Shown here piece after piece: positions 8,444-17,130 of a DNA stretch of 64,000 nt. The notes beneath the pieces were generated by a model. That model did no database searches. It saw only the letters and a program-made list of their open reading frames with translations, and had not been told where the DNA came from. Source of the stretch: Amycolatopsis decaplanina DSM 44594 (GTDB lineage Bacteria; Actinomycetota; Actinomycetes; Mycobacteriales; Pseudonocardiaceae); contig NZ_AOHO01000020.1 in NCBI RefSeq assembly GCF_000342005.1, positions 114,042-178,041 on the forward strand, given 5' to 3'. Made by a program: the position numbers and the translations under genes. Positions within the stretch are counted from its first letter, which is position 1. Every line of letters starts with the position of its first letter.

Positions 8444-8500
8444 TGTACATGAAGGCCCCCTTCCTTGCGCTAGGCGCAAGGAAGGAGGCCTTCATGTACA
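8444..8500. repeat. TGTACATGAAGGCC palindrome, copy 1
   Basis: Near-perfect inverted repeat: TGTACATGAAGGCCCCCTTC on the left, GGAGGCCTTCATGTACA on the right, with a CTTGCGC-TAG-GCGCAAG core. A second copy lies at 13277-13331 between mutY and the carbonic anhydrase gene. Confidence 0.8.
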
Positions 8501-8541
8501 GGGAACACCTGGACCGACCGTCCACCCCTGCCTCCACCAAG

Positions 8542-8564
8542 GTTGCGAAAGAGGCTTTCGCAAC
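8542..8564. terminator. Hairpin GTTGCGAAAG...CTTTCGCAAC
   Basis: Ten-base stem and 3-base loop, located downstream of the gene ending at 8625 on the minus strand. It is related to the hairpin at 4134-4156. Confidence 0.45.
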
Positions 8565-8594
8565 ATGCCACATCTGCCTATACCGCTCCGCCGG

Positions 8595-8616
8595 AACCGT
8601 CCTTACCACTCACGAG
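8595..8616 (+). repeat. Right half-arm of the 46-bp palindrome family
   Basis: Exact 22-base right arm (AACCGTCCTTACCACTCACG plus AG) without a left arm, ending 9 bases before the stop of the M1-like gene. Confidence 0.75.
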
Positions 8617-8624
8617 GTTCTGTG

Positions 8625-10067
8625 TCACTTCCGGGGAAAGAGGAGTTCGTCCGGCGGCCGCACCGTGCCGTCCAGCCAAGCGTGATTGAACTCGCCGAGG
8701 TCGCGCTGGGTCATCGCGGAGACGTAGAGCTCGAAGTCGTGCCAGTTCTGGTTCCCCTGCGGGTTGATCATCGGGAAGCCCGCCATGATCTGGAAGAACG
8801 CGTCGTCGCCGATGAGACGGCGCAGCGCGTGCACCATCAGCACCGCTTTGGTCGTCGGCGCGAATTCGGTGCCCTTGCCAGGATCGGTGAGCTTCGGCGC
8901 CCAGAAACCCGCGTCGCCGCTCACCTTGGCCACCATCTCGCGGTATCGCCGGTCCAGGTCGACGCCGTTCTTGGTCTCGTCCCACAGCCAGACCGCGTAC
9001 CGCGCGACGGACTCGGCCATCAGCGCGTCGCGCCACATCTTGCCGCTCACCCCGGCTCCCCACCATTGGTACGCGGTGGCGTACACCAGATCGGCGATGG
9101 TGGCCGAGCGGCCGTACACCGGCCGGGTCTGGGCGCCGTGCGTGTAGCCGAGGGAGCGGTCGAGGAACAGCCCGCCCGCCGCCGATTGCGGGTAATCGCC
9201 GAACTTCCCGGTGAGGAATTCCAGCACCTCGGGCAGTTTGCCACCGATCTCGCGCTTGTCGACGGCGCACGGGTGATAGGCGTTGATCGCCGTCCGCCCG
9301 CCGGGAAGCGTGATCTTCTCGACCTCCCAGCGCCCGATGCCGAGCATCGCCGTGCTCGGCGCGAGCGCGGTTTCCTCCGACCAGGTGATGGTGTGCCGCC
9401 CGAGGCCCGCCGGCCCGTCGGAGACCTGAGAACCGTTGCCCAGCACGGAGAATTCGTCCAGGACGGTGACGGAGACGCGCAAGGTCGCCTTGTCGGCTTC
9501 GGTGCCGTTGACCGGGAACCAGGTCATCGCCGAACGCGGCTGGCCGGTGGCGACGGCGGAATCGCCGTAAGCGGCCAGCCAGCCGACCCGGCCGCGCGCC
9601 GTGACGATCGGCTCCGGGCGCCCGTCGTAACCGACCACCACGGTGAACCGCTCGCCCTTGGCCAACGGGGTCCGCGGGGTGATCACCAGCTCGTGTTCGC
9701 CCGCCCGGCGGAACGCGGCGGCGACCCCGCCGACGGTCACCGACCGTACGGTGAGGCCGCGCAGGTCGAGATCGAACCGGTTCAGGTCCTGGGTGGCCGT
9801 CGCGGTGATCGTCGCTCTGCCGCTCAACAGCATCGAGTAAGGCGCATAGTCCAACGCGAGCGAGTAGTTGTCGACGTCGTAACCGCCGTTGCCGTCCTTC
9901 GGGTAGTAAGGATCGGGGCCGAGGACGGTGCCGTCGGGTGAGACGTGCACGTACCCGTCGCTGCCGGGTGCCGGCTGGGCCACCGCCGAAGCCGGGCAGG
10001 CGCCGATCATCGTGGTGGCGAGCAACGCGGTGCACAGTGGCTCCTGCCACCGAATCCGCACGGTCAT
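8625..10067 (-). CDS. Secreted M1-peptidase-like protein lacking the zinc site (pseudoenzyme)
   Basis: A 480-residue exported protein (signal peptide ending near SAVAQPA) that aligns along its whole length with the M1 peptidase at 925-2367: DPYYPKDGNGGYD, ATQDLNRFDLDLRGLTV and the C-terminal helices are shared. The zinc motif, however, reads YATAY at residues 329-333 instead of HETAH, and the Glu of the exopeptidase loop is Ala (HGAQTRP against SLETQTRP). The third-ligand Glu (AESVARY) remains. It cannot bind zinc in the usual way, so it is probably a non-catalytic binding or regulatory relative. The reading frame is intact, so it is not a simple pseudogene. Confidence 0.9.
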   Translation of the reverse strand: MTVRIRWQEPLCTALLATTMIGACPASAVAQPAPGSDGYVHVSPDGTVLGPDPYYPKDGNGGYDVDNYSLALDYAPYSMLLSGRATITATATQDLNRFDLDLRGLTVRSVTVGGVAAAFRRAGEHELVITPRTPLAKGERFTVVVGYDGRPEPIVTARGRVGWLAAYGDSAVATGQPRSAMTWFPVNGTEADKATLRVSVTVLDEFSVLGNGSQVSDGPAGLGRHTITWSEETALAPSTAMLGIGRWEVEKITLPGGRTAINAYHPCAVDKREIGGKLPEVLEFLTGKFGDYPQSAAGGLFLDRSLGYTHGAQTRPVYGRSATIADLVYATAYQWWGAGVSGKMWRDALMAESVARYAVWLWDETKNGVDLDRRYREMVAKVSGDAGFWAPKLTDPGKGTEFAPTTKAVLMVHALRRLIGDDAFFQIMAGFPMINPQGNQNWHDFELYVSAMTQRDLGEFNHAWLDGTVRPPDELLFPRK

Positions 10068-10233
10068 GAACGAGCCTTCTCTCTACGGGGGAGGATGTCC
10101 GGTCATCGTGCGTACGTCCGCGCCGCGCGCGGCACTGCCGGCCGGTCATGCCGCCGGGTTATCCCGGCCGATAACCGCGCGGCATACCCGCCAGGGACTA
10201 TCCCGCGCCGCGCGGGGGAGAGATCGTCGAGGA

Positions 10234-11388
10234 ATGCTGCCCCTCCCGGCGCTGCTCGCGCTGACCACCACGGTCTTCCTCGGCTGCCTCACCGAAGTGC
10301 TGCCCGCAGGGCTTCTGCTGGGGATGTCCGCGGATCTGGGAGTCTCCCCGTCTGCCACAGGTCAGCTGGTGACGGTCTACGCGATCACGACCGCGCTCAC
10401 CGCCATTCCGCTCACCGGAGCGACCCTCCGGGTTCCGCGCAAACGCTTGCTGCTGGCGCTGATCGCCGGCTTCCTGGTCACCAACCTGGTGATCGCCGTG
10501 TCCTCGTCGTACCCGCTGATCCTGGCCGCACGGGTCGCTTCCGGGGCGTTGACCGGGGTGATGTGGTCCCTCGTCGCCGGCTACGCGATGCGTCTCGCCC
10601 CGCCGGGACTCACCGGGCGCGCGCTGGCCGTTGCCATGTCCGGCACGCCGATCGGCTTCGCACTGGGGGTGCCCGCCGGTACCGCGCTCGGCGAACTGGC
10701 CGACTGGCGCTGGGCGTTCGCCGCGATGGCGCTGATCAGCGTGCCGCTGCTGGCTTGGGTGCTCGTCGCGGTGCCCGCCGTGCCCGCGGATCCGGCCGTG
10801 CCCACCCGGCCACTGGCCGCGTCACGTCTGCCGGGGATGCGGCCCGTGCTGGCGACGGTGGCGCTGTTCTCGTTGGGGCACAACGTGGCCTACACCTACA
10901 TCGGTCCGGTTCTCGCCGGACTGGACGCGGCGCCGATGCTGGGTGCTGCCCTGCTGGTGTTCGGTTGTGCCACGGTGGGCGGGCTGGTGGCGGTCGGCTC
11001 CGCGCTCGACGGCCGTCCTCGCGCCGTACTGCTGTCCTGCACCGCCGTGACCGCCGCCGCCATCGTCCTGGTGGGGATCAGCGACGGTGCCCACGGTCTG
11101 GTGCTGGCCGCCGCGGGCCTGTGGGGCCTGGGGTTCGGCGGCGCACCGACCGCTTTCCAGGCCGTCACCGCCTTGCTCGCGGGCCCCACGGCCGACGCCG
11201 CCCAGTCGCTCACTATCGCGGCCTGGAACGGCGCCGTCGCCGGGGGAGCGCTCATCGGTGGTCTGCTGCTGCCGCTGGGAGCGTCCCTGCTCCCTTGGTG
11301 TGCCGCCTTGGTGATCCTCTCGCCGCTGTCGTTCAGCCGGCGAGTCGTGCTTTCAGCGCCCGCGGATCGGTGCCGGAGCCGACGATGA
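10234..11388 (+). CDS. MFS transporter (arabinose-efflux/DHA1-like)
   Basis: A 384-residue protein with about 12 transmembrane helices and the major-facilitator motif region around helix 2-3 (RVPRKRLLLAL) and helix 5 (GTPIGFALGVPAGTALGE), typical of the AraJ/DHA1 drug-export group. ATG at 10234 is used; GAGGA lies immediately before it. The substrate is unknown. Its last 56 bases overlap the convergent amidase gene, so the C-terminal tail after the last helix (SRRVVLSAPADRCRSRR) is read from sequence shared with that gene. Confidence 0.85.
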   Translation: MLPLPALLALTTTVFLGCLTEVLPAGLLLGMSADLGVSPSATGQLVTVYAITTALTAIPLTGATLRVPRKRLLLALIAGFLVTNLVIAVSSSYPLILAARVASGALTGVMWSLVAGYAMRLAPPGLTGRALAVAMSGTPIGFALGVPAGTALGELADWRWAFAAMALISVPLLAWVLVAVPAVPADPAVPTRPLAASRLPGMRPVLATVALFSLGHNVAYTYIGPVLAGLDAAPMLGAALLVFGCATVGGLVAVGSALDGRPRAVLLSCTAVTAAAIVLVGISDGAHGLVLAAAGLWGLGFGGAPTAFQAVTALLAGPTADAAQSLTIAAWNGAVAGGALIGGLLLPLGASLLPWCAALVILSPLSFSRRVVLSAPADRCRSRR

Positions 11389-12313
11389 GCGGCCAGACGT
11401 CGGAGCCGAGGAACCCGGTCTCGTCGGTCGCCGCGGTCGCGCCGCAGGCATCGCGCTCCAGCCCGTTCCGCTCCGCCACCGCGACGACGGCGTCCTTTGT
11501 GGACTTCCCGAAAACGCCATCGACGGGGACGGCGAAACCGCGTGCCCGCAGGAGTTCCTGAGCCGTCCGCACCCGAGGTCCGGTGTCGCCGGGTTTGAGC
11601 AGCGGCCACCCCGGAAGATCCACCTTCGGCGACGCGGTGCCCAGCAGCTTGCCGACCTCGGTGCGCAGCTCCGGAAGCCGGTTGTACAGCACGGTTCCCG
11701 GGCACTCGGTCGAGTTGAAGTCGCGGTGTCCCTTGATGAACTCCGGCGAGATCCCGTACTGCGACGCGATGTACGCGACCAGCTTCACCAGCGAGTCCCA
11801 GAGCGCGGGGGTGACGTCCTCCGTGCTGTAGAGGCCTTCGTTCTCGATCCCGATACAGGTGCTGTTGTTGTTGCCCACGTTCGCGCCCAGCACGTGCTTG
11901 GTGCCGCCGCGCAGGATCTCCAGGCTGCGGTGCCGCCCTTCGGTGATGTGCCCGCCGCGGCTGTTCGTGAACTGCTGGCCGGTGTCGATCCAGCCACGGG
12001 TGTCCATGTGGAAATCCTGGATCGAACGCGACGCCCAGAAGGCGTGTTCGAGCGTGTAGTCGGTGACGTTCCCCGGTTCGACCGTGTGGTGCACGACGAT
12101 GTACGTCGGTTTGTGGTTCTGCACCTCGATCGTCCCGCTCGGCGGCCGGGCGCTCCAGGCCGCCGTGTCGTGGATCTTCGGTTCTGCCACCACGGGCGCC
12201 GCGTCCGCGGCGGAAGTCGTCGCTGTCCCCAGTAGCCCGACGGCGCTTACCGTCAGGCCGCCCTTGAGCGCGGTACGTCGGTCGAAGTCGGCCACGGGCG
12301 TAACTCCCATCAT
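11333..12313 (-). CDS. Tat-exported N-acetylmuramoyl-L-alanine amidase with peptidoglycan-binding domain
   Basis: A 326-residue protein starting at the ATG pair 12313/12310. A twin-arginine signal (DRRTALKGG, then a hydrophobic stretch ending in AADAA) leads to a PGRP/amidase_2 domain. The zinc ligands are visible as His in VVHHTVE and His/Cys in KGHRDFNSTECPG. The C-terminus carries a PG_binding_1 repeat (LLKPGDTGPRVRTAQELL, DGVFGKSTKDAV). It should cut the bond between N-acetylmuramic acid and L-alanine in peptidoglycan. The long open frame upstream of 12313 is antisense to mutY and is not used. The 3' end overlaps the MFS gene. Confidence 0.92.
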   Translation of the reverse strand: MMGVTPVADFDRRTALKGGLTVSAVGLLGTATTSAADAAPVVAEPKIHDTAAWSARPPSGTIEVQNHKPTYIVVHHTVEPGNVTDYTLEHAFWASRSIQDFHMDTRGWIDTGQQFTNSRGGHITEGRHRSLEILRGGTKHVLGANVGNNNSTCIGIENEGLYSTEDVTPALWDSLVKLVAYIASQYGISPEFIKGHRDFNSTECPGTVLYNRLPELRTEVGKLLGTASPKVDLPGWPLLKPGDTGPRVRTAQELLRARGFAVPVDGVFGKSTKDAVVAVAERNGLERDACGATAATDETGFLGSDVWPLIVGSGTDPRALKARLAG

Positions 12314-12383
12314 GCGCGTTGGCCGGAAAACTAACCCGCCATCGCGCCGATGACAACCATTGACCAACTTTTGTCGTAATGCG

Positions 12384-13259
12384 TTAGTGTTCGCCAGGGA
12401 GTGCGAACAGGCCGTCCCCGGTCTGTTCGAGCAGGCCGTCGACGAGCAGGGAGTCGAGGCACCGGTCGCGCTGCCCGGATTCGTGCCAGACGAGATCGAG
12501 CCGCGCTTTCTCGACCGGGCCTTCGCTGCCGCGCAGGACATCGAGCAGCAGCCCGCGCACCTGGCGATCGGTCCCGGCGAACTTCTGGACCTGTTTCGCG
12601 GGACCGGCGTAAGCGGGTTTGCCCGCGTGCTGCCAGGCGCAGTCGTCATAGATCGGGCAATCCGCGCACCGCGGCGACCGCGCGGTGCAGACGAGCGCGC
12701 CGAGTTCCATCAGCGCCGCGGAGAGCTTCGCGGCGGGAGCGTCCTCCGGCGGCAGCAGCGCCTCGACGTCGGCCATGTCGCGGGTGTTCGACGGCGGCCC
12801 GGCGTCACCCGCGCCGTGCACCGCCCTGGCCACCACGCGCCGGACGTTCGTGTCCACCACCGGCGCCCGCTTGCCGTAGGCGAAGGCCGCGACCGCGCGC
12901 GCGGTGTACGCGCCGATGCCCGGCAACGCGAGCAGTGTGTCCACATCGGACGGAACGACGTCGCCGTGTTCGGCGGCGATGACGGCCGCCGCGGCGTGCA
13001 GCCGCAACGCGCGCCGCGGGTAGCCGAGTTTGCCCCAGGCGCGCACGACCTCGCCCTGCGACGACGCCGCCAGCGCCGACGGCACCGGCCAGCGCGCCAT
13101 CCATTCGAGCCAGATCGGCTGGACCCGCGCGACCGGTGTCTGCTGCAACATGATCTCGCTGACGAGCACACCCCAGGCGGTGCATTCCGGCTCACGCCAG
13201 GGCAGGTCGCGCCCCACTTCGTCGAACCACTCGGTCAGCACATCCGCGTCGACGCCCAC
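12384..13259 (-). CDS. mutY: A/G-specific adenine DNA glycosylase
   Basis: A 291-residue MutY. It removes adenine mispaired with 8-oxoguanine. Seen in order: the N-terminal catalytic region with EIMLQQTPVARV, the helix-hairpin-helix LPGIGAYTA, the catalytic Asp in VVDTNVRR and the Fe-S cluster loop with four cysteines (C-x6-C-x2-C-x5-C, CTARSPRCADCPIYDDC). The C-terminal domain is short, as in other actinobacterial forms, and lacks the full NUDIX-like MutT domain of the E. coli enzyme. The gene stands alone between the amidase and the carbonic anhydrase genes. Confidence 0.95.
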   Translation of the reverse strand: MGVDADVLTEWFDEVGRDLPWREPECTAWGVLVSEIMLQQTPVARVQPIWLEWMARWPVPSALAASSQGEVVRAWGKLGYPRRALRLHAAAAVIAAEHGDVVPSDVDTLLALPGIGAYTARAVAAFAYGKRAPVVDTNVRRVVARAVHGAGDAGPPSNTRDMADVEALLPPEDAPAAKLSAALMELGALVCTARSPRCADCPIYDDCAWQHAGKPAYAGPAKQVQKFAGTDRQVRGLLLDVLRGSEGPVEKARLDLVWHESGQRDRCLDSLLVDGLLEQTGDGLFALPGEH

Positions 13260-13276
13260 CCGGCCAGCTTAAAGAA

Positions 13277-13331
13277 GTACGTGATGGCCCCCTTCATGTA
13301 CCTAGGCGCAAGGAAGGGGGCCTTCATGTAC
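13277..13331. repeat. TGTACATGAAGGCC palindrome, copy 2
   Basis: GTACGTGATGGCCCCCTTC left arm, central CTAGGCGCAAGG and right arm GGGGGCCTTCATGTAC. It closely matches the copy at 8444-8500 and lies between the mutY start (13259) and the carbonic anhydrase stop (13337), where it could end transcription of the latter. Confidence 0.8.
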
Positions 13332-13336
13332 GCCTG

Positions 13337-13837
13337 TCAGCGCGCGTCGGTGACCTCGGTGAGGCGGCCCAGTTTCACGTCGTAGACGAAGCCGCGCACG
13401 TTGTCGGTGTGCGGCAGGAAGTCGCTCCGCCGGACGCGCTGCACCGACCGGCGCACGCTGTCCTCCACCACCCGGAACGCCTCGACCGACCACGTCGGGC
13501 GCAGTCCGCTGGCGGCTTCGAGTTCGTCCTTGAAGTCGTCTTCGGTGACCATGGACAGGCCGCAGTCGGTGTGCTGGACGATCAGCACCTCGCGCGTGCC
13601 GAGCTTCCGCTGGCTGAGCGCGAGCGAGCGGATCATGTCGTCGGTGACGACCCCGCCCGCGTTGCGCAGGATGTGCGACTCGCCCTGGATCAGGCCGAAG
13701 ATCTCGAACACCCGGATACGGGCGTCCATGCAGGTCAGAATCGCCACCTGGAGTGATGGCCTCGGAGACGAGCGGTCACCAGGAGTGACATCACCCAGCT
13801 CCTGGTTTCGCTTGAGCAGTACGTCGATCGAGGTCAT
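13337..13837 (-). CDS. Beta-carbonic anhydrase
   Basis: A 166-residue beta-class carbonic anhydrase, which interconverts CO2 and bicarbonate. Zinc ligands are the Cys in LTCMDARI, then His and Cys in VQHTDCGLSM; the Asp-Arg dyad is in MDAR. The short length matches the compact mycobacterial Rv1284 type. No signal peptide is present, so it is cytoplasmic. It is transcribed alone; a palindromic repeat follows its stop. Confidence 0.93.
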   Translation of the reverse strand: MTSIDVLLKRNQELGDVTPGDRSSPRPSLQVAILTCMDARIRVFEIFGLIQGESHILRNAGGVVTDDMIRSLALSQRKLGTREVLIVQHTDCGLSMVTEDDFKDELEAASGLRPTWSVEAFRVVEDSVRRSVQRVRRSDFLPHTDNVRGFVYDVKLGRLTEVTDAR

Positions 13838-13888
13838 GTGTTCATTGGAACCGACACGCCGGGCGAGAGCAATGTGTACGGGTGCAGA

Positions 13889-14989
13889 TCACGGCCCGAA
13901 CCAGCGTTCTTCGGCCGTTCGTGGCGGTGCGGACGTGCGCCCGACCCGCAGTTCCGTCTGCAGGGTGATCACCTTCGGCCCGACCCGGTCGGCCGAGCTG
14001 AGCAGCAGCTTGCCCGCGGCCTTCCCCTTCTCGAGCACCGGCTGGTGGACCGTGGTGAGCCCGGAGCGCTCGGCCTCGGTGATGCCGTCGAACCCGGTGA
14101 CCGTCAGATCCTGCGGCACGCGCAGCCCACGGCGCTCCGCCTCGGCCAGCGCGCCGAGAGCGAGGATGTCCGAGGTGCAGATCACGGCGGTGACCTGCGG
14201 ATACGCGTCGAGCAACTGGCGCGCGGCCGACGCGCCGTCGTCCACGGTGTGGTCGAAGCGCTCGACCACCGGCACCGTCGCCCAGTCGACGCCCGCCGCC
14301 GAGAACGCGGTGGCCAGCGCCTCCAGCCGGATCCGCTGGACGTGGAAGTGCGCGGTGCTCTGCCGCTGGATGGAGACGAAGTCGTCGTTGCGCTCGCGGG
14401 CCAGCCGCATGCACAGCACGCCGATCTGCCGGTGCCCCAGCGAGATGAGGTGTTCGGCCATGGCGGTGACCGCGGCCGCGTCGTCCGGGCCGACCCGGTC
14501 GACGCCGTCCACGCGCGGCTGGTCGACGATCACCGTCGGCACCGGGCGCTCCAGCACGGCGCCCAGATGCGGGTCGTCGTCGGGCACCGAGTAGACGACG
14601 AAGCCGTCGACGCCGGCGCGGTGCACGGCCGCGACGTCCTCCCTGCCCGGGCTCGCCGGGACCAGGTGCAGCCCGACGCCCGCGTCCTCGCAGGCCAGCG
14701 CGAGCCCTTCGAGCACGCCGACGGCGGCGGGGTCGCGGAAGGCGTAGGAGAGGTTCTCGGTGAGCAAGAGACCGACAGCGCCGGCTTTGCGCGTCCGCAA
14801 TGAACGGGCCACCGGGTCGGGACCCGGATAGCCGAGGCGGCGCGCGGTCTCGAGGACACGGCGGCGCAGCTCAGGGGACAGCTGGTCCGGTCGGTTGTAG
14901 GCGTTGGAGACGGTGGTCCTCGACACACCGAGCTCTGCGGCCAACGACGCCAGTGTCGCCTGCCTCCTGGTGCGGATAGGACGGCCCAT
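13889..14989 (-). CDS. LacI-family transcriptional regulator
   Basis: A 366-residue LacI/GalR protein. The HTH is at residues about 10-35 (TLASLAAELGVSRTTVSNAYNR), followed by the hinge LSPELRRRVLETARRLGY and a periplasmic-binding-like domain. ATG 14989 (MGRPIRTRRQ) is preferred; an ATG at 15028 is possible. It is divergent from the zinc ABC operon across a 200-base gap. LacI proteins usually sense sugars or nucleosides, and no sugar gene is adjacent, so the target is open. Confidence 0.92.
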   Translation of the reverse strand: MGRPIRTRRQATLASLAAELGVSRTTVSNAYNRPDQLSPELRRRVLETARRLGYPGPDPVARSLRTRKAGAVGLLLTENLSYAFRDPAAVGVLEGLALACEDAGVGLHLVPASPGREDVAAVHRAGVDGFVVYSVPDDDPHLGAVLERPVPTVIVDQPRVDGVDRVGPDDAAAVTAMAEHLISLGHRQIGVLCMRLARERNDDFVSIQRQSTAHFHVQRIRLEALATAFSAAGVDWATVPVVERFDHTVDDGASAARQLLDAYPQVTAVICTSDILALGALAEAERRGLRVPQDLTVTGFDGITEAERSGLTTVHQPVLEKGKAAGKLLLSSADRVGPKVITLQTELRVGRTSAPPRTAEERWFGP

Positions 14990-15124
14990 CCGCAAACCGT
15001 AACGGTTCAGAACGTTTTGCAGAAGCATCACCCGACGTGTGGCAGGTCTCGATTCAGAGTGACCCTGGGTACAGCTCGGGCCTGAACAGGAGGCTTTGTC
15101 ATCCGGATGGGGTACAGTTGAATC

Positions 15125-15139
15125 TGACAACGGTTTCCA
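15125..15139 (+). promoter_or_regulatory. Probable Zur box upstream of the zinc transporter
   Basis: TGACAACGGTTTCCA matches the actinobacterial Zur pattern TGANAANNNTTNTCA with one mismatch, and the flank (CATTAC) fits the extended form. It lies 51 bases before the start of the zinc-binding lipoprotein gene. Zur with zinc would repress here. Confidence 0.6.
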
Positions 15140-15189
15140 TTACCCGGCATTGGGGACACCTGGCCTGGGCATCCGCAGGAGTGCAGTCG

Positions 15190-16122
15190 ATGAATTCCCG
15201 CCGTACCAAGAGTGTTTTCGCGGCCGTGTCGGCCCTGGCCGTCCTCGCGCTCGGCGCGACGGCTTGCGCGTCGGGCGACTCGGCGTCGACGGGCTCCGGT
15301 TCGCAGAACGCGTCCGCCGCGAACCCCGGCGGTGGCGAGAAGATCAAGGTCGTCGCCTCGACCGACGTCTGGGGCAGCGTCGTGACCGCCGTCGGCGGTG
15401 ACAAGGTCGAGGTCACCTCGATCATCCACGACCCCTCGGCCGACCCGCACTCCTACGAAACCACCGCGAGCGACGCCATCGCCGCGAAGAACGCGAAGCT
15501 GACGCTGTCCAACGGTGGCGGTTACGACGACTTCTTCTCGAAGCTCGCTGACCAGGCCACCGGCGCGCAGAAACTGGTCGCCGTCGACATCGCCGCGACC
15601 GGCAACGAGAACGAGCACGTCTGGTACAGCCTGCCCGGCGTCGAGAAGATCGCCGACCAGGTCGCCGCGAAGCTCGGCGAAATCCAGCCCGCCTCGAAGG
15701 ACGCTTTCACCGCCAACGCGACCGCGTTCAAGGGCAAGACACAGGAACTGCTGAAGAAGGTCTCCGGGCTGGGCGCCTCGGGCGCCAAGGTCGTCGCGAC
15801 CGAGCCCGTCGCCCACTACCTGCTCGACAGCGCGAAGGTCACCGACGCGACTCCGCCTGCCTTCGCCGAGGCCGTGGAAGCCGAGCAGGACGTGCCCGCC
15901 GCCGCGCTCAACGAGGTCAAGCAGCTGATCTCCGGCAAGCAGGTCAAGGCGCTGATCAACAACGCGCAGACCACCACCCCGGTCACCCAGCAGGTCGTCG
16001 GCGACGCCAAGAACGCCGGGATCGCGGTCATCGATGTCACCGAAACGCTGCCCCAGGGTGTCACCGACTACATTGCATGGATGACCAAGGAAGTGGACGC
16101 GCTGGCGGGAGCACTGAAGTAG
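15190..16122 (+). CDS. znuA: Zinc ABC transporter substrate-binding lipoprotein
   Basis: A 310-residue cluster A-I (ZnuA/TroA) solute-binding protein. The signal peptide ends at Cys in LGATACASG, a slightly loose lipobox. Metal ligands expected in the family are visible: His in ADPHSYE, His in NENEHVWYS, His in PVAHYLL, plus a late Asp/Glu region (AEQDVPAAA). The long His-rich loop of zinc-storing relatives is missing. ATG 15190 is chosen for the signal peptide. The next gene's GTG overlaps its stop by one base, so it is the first gene of the uptake operon. Confidence 0.92.
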   Translation: MNSRRTKSVFAAVSALAVLALGATACASGDSASTGSGSQNASAANPGGGEKIKVVASTDVWGSVVTAVGGDKVEVTSIIHDPSADPHSYETTASDAIAAKNAKLTLSNGGGYDDFFSKLADQATGAQKLVAVDIAATGNENEHVWYSLPGVEKIADQVAAKLGEIQPASKDAFTANATAFKGKTQELLKKVSGLGASGAKVVATEPVAHYLLDSAKVTDATPPAFAEAVEAEQDVPAAALNEVKQLISGKQVKALINNAQTTTPVTQQVVGDAKNAGIAVIDVTETLPQGVTDYIAWMTKEVDALAGALK

Positions 16123-16955
16123 TGACCTCCGTACCTGCCGAGGCGCGTCCCGCGGTCCGTGTCCGCGGGGCGAGCCTCGCGTTCGGCGCCAGGACCCTCT
16201 GGTCCGGGCTCGACCTCGACGTCGAGCCCGGCGAGTTCCTCGCGATCCTCGGGCCGAACGGCTCCGGGAAGAGCAGCCTGCTCAAGGTGCTTCTCGGTCA
16301 GCAGGGGCTGCCGGAGGGCACGGTCGAGATCGCGGGGCGGCGCCCCGGCGGGACGAACCGGCGGATCGGCTACATCCCGCAGCAGCGCGCCCTCGACGAG
16401 GGCCTGACGATGCGCGGGGTGGACCTGGTCGGCCTCGGTCTGGACGGGCACCGGTGGGGGACCGGACTTTTCGGGATCGCGAAGCGGCGTCAGCTGGTGT
16501 CACGGGCGATCGAGTCCGTCGGTGCCCAGGCGTACGCGAAGCAGCCGGTGGGGCGGCTTTCCGGTGGCGAGCAGCAGCGGCTTCGCGTCGCGCAGTCGCT
16601 GGTAGGAGACCCCGAAGTACTGCTGTGCGACGAGCCGCTGCTCTCCCTCGACCTCGCGCACCAACGCGCGGTCAGCGAGCTGATCGACGAGCGGCGGACC
16701 TCGGCCGGGACCGCCGTCCTGTTCGTCACCCACGAGATCAACCCGATCTTGTCCTATGTGGACAGGGTGCTGTATCTGGTGAACGGCCAGTTCCGGGTCG
16801 GCAAGCCGGACGAGGTGATGAACTCGGAGACGCTGTCCGAGCTGTACGGAACGCGCATCGAGGTGCTCGAGGTCGGCGGGCAGATCCACGTCGCCGGGGC
16901 GCAGAGCGCGCTGTGCGAGGACGAACCCCACCACATCGACGAACAGGTTTGTTAG
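16122..16955 (+). CDS. znuC: Zinc ABC transporter ATP-binding protein
   Basis: A 277-residue ABC ATPase with Walker A (GPNGSGKSS), signature LSGGEQQRL, Walker B (VLLCDEP) and the H-loop (FVTHEIN). It powers the importer made by the flanking genes. GTG 16122 is used and overlaps the previous stop. A 175-base gap follows before the permease gene, unusual for this operon type, and it is filled by a structured repeat at 16995-17119. Confidence 0.92.
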   Translation: MTSVPAEARPAVRVRGASLAFGARTLWSGLDLDVEPGEFLAILGPNGSGKSSLLKVLLGQQGLPEGTVEIAGRRPGGTNRRIGYIPQQRALDEGLTMRGVDLVGLGLDGHRWGTGLFGIAKRRQLVSRAIESVGAQAYAKQPVGRLSGGEQQRLRVAQSLVGDPEVLLCDEPLLSLDLAHQRAVSELIDERRTSAGTAVLFVTHEINPILSYVDRVLYLVNGQFRVGKPDEVMNSETLSELYGTRIEVLEVGGQIHVAGAQSALCEDEPHHIDEQVC

Positions 16956-16994
16956 CGGAAGTGGCAGACGAAGTGAGGTCATTCGTGCGGCCCG

Positions 16995-17119
16995 GACCAC
17001 ACACGGAACCCGCCCCGGCAGGAAGCCCCGCGATCGGGGCGGCGGGGCGCGCCGGTGAATCGACGCGACGGACGGCGCGAACTCGCGCCCTGGCGACGCG
17101 ATCGCGGTCGCGGGTTCTC
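16995..17119 (+). repeat. Long structured repeat element, copy B (inside the zinc operon)
   Basis: About 125 bases beginning GACCACACACGGAACCCGC and ending GATCGCGGTCGCGGGTTCTC. The two ends are inverted (GAACCCGC / GCGGGTTC), with further inner stems. It aligns over its length with 31421-31546, and its right part matches 36157-36240 in reverse. Confidence 0.8.
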
Positions 17120-17130
17120 GGATAAGCACC

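Noticed and set aside
12314..12649. N-terminal extension of the amidase
   Set aside because: It overlaps the 3' end of mutY in another frame and lacks signal features; the Tat signal fixes the start at 12313.
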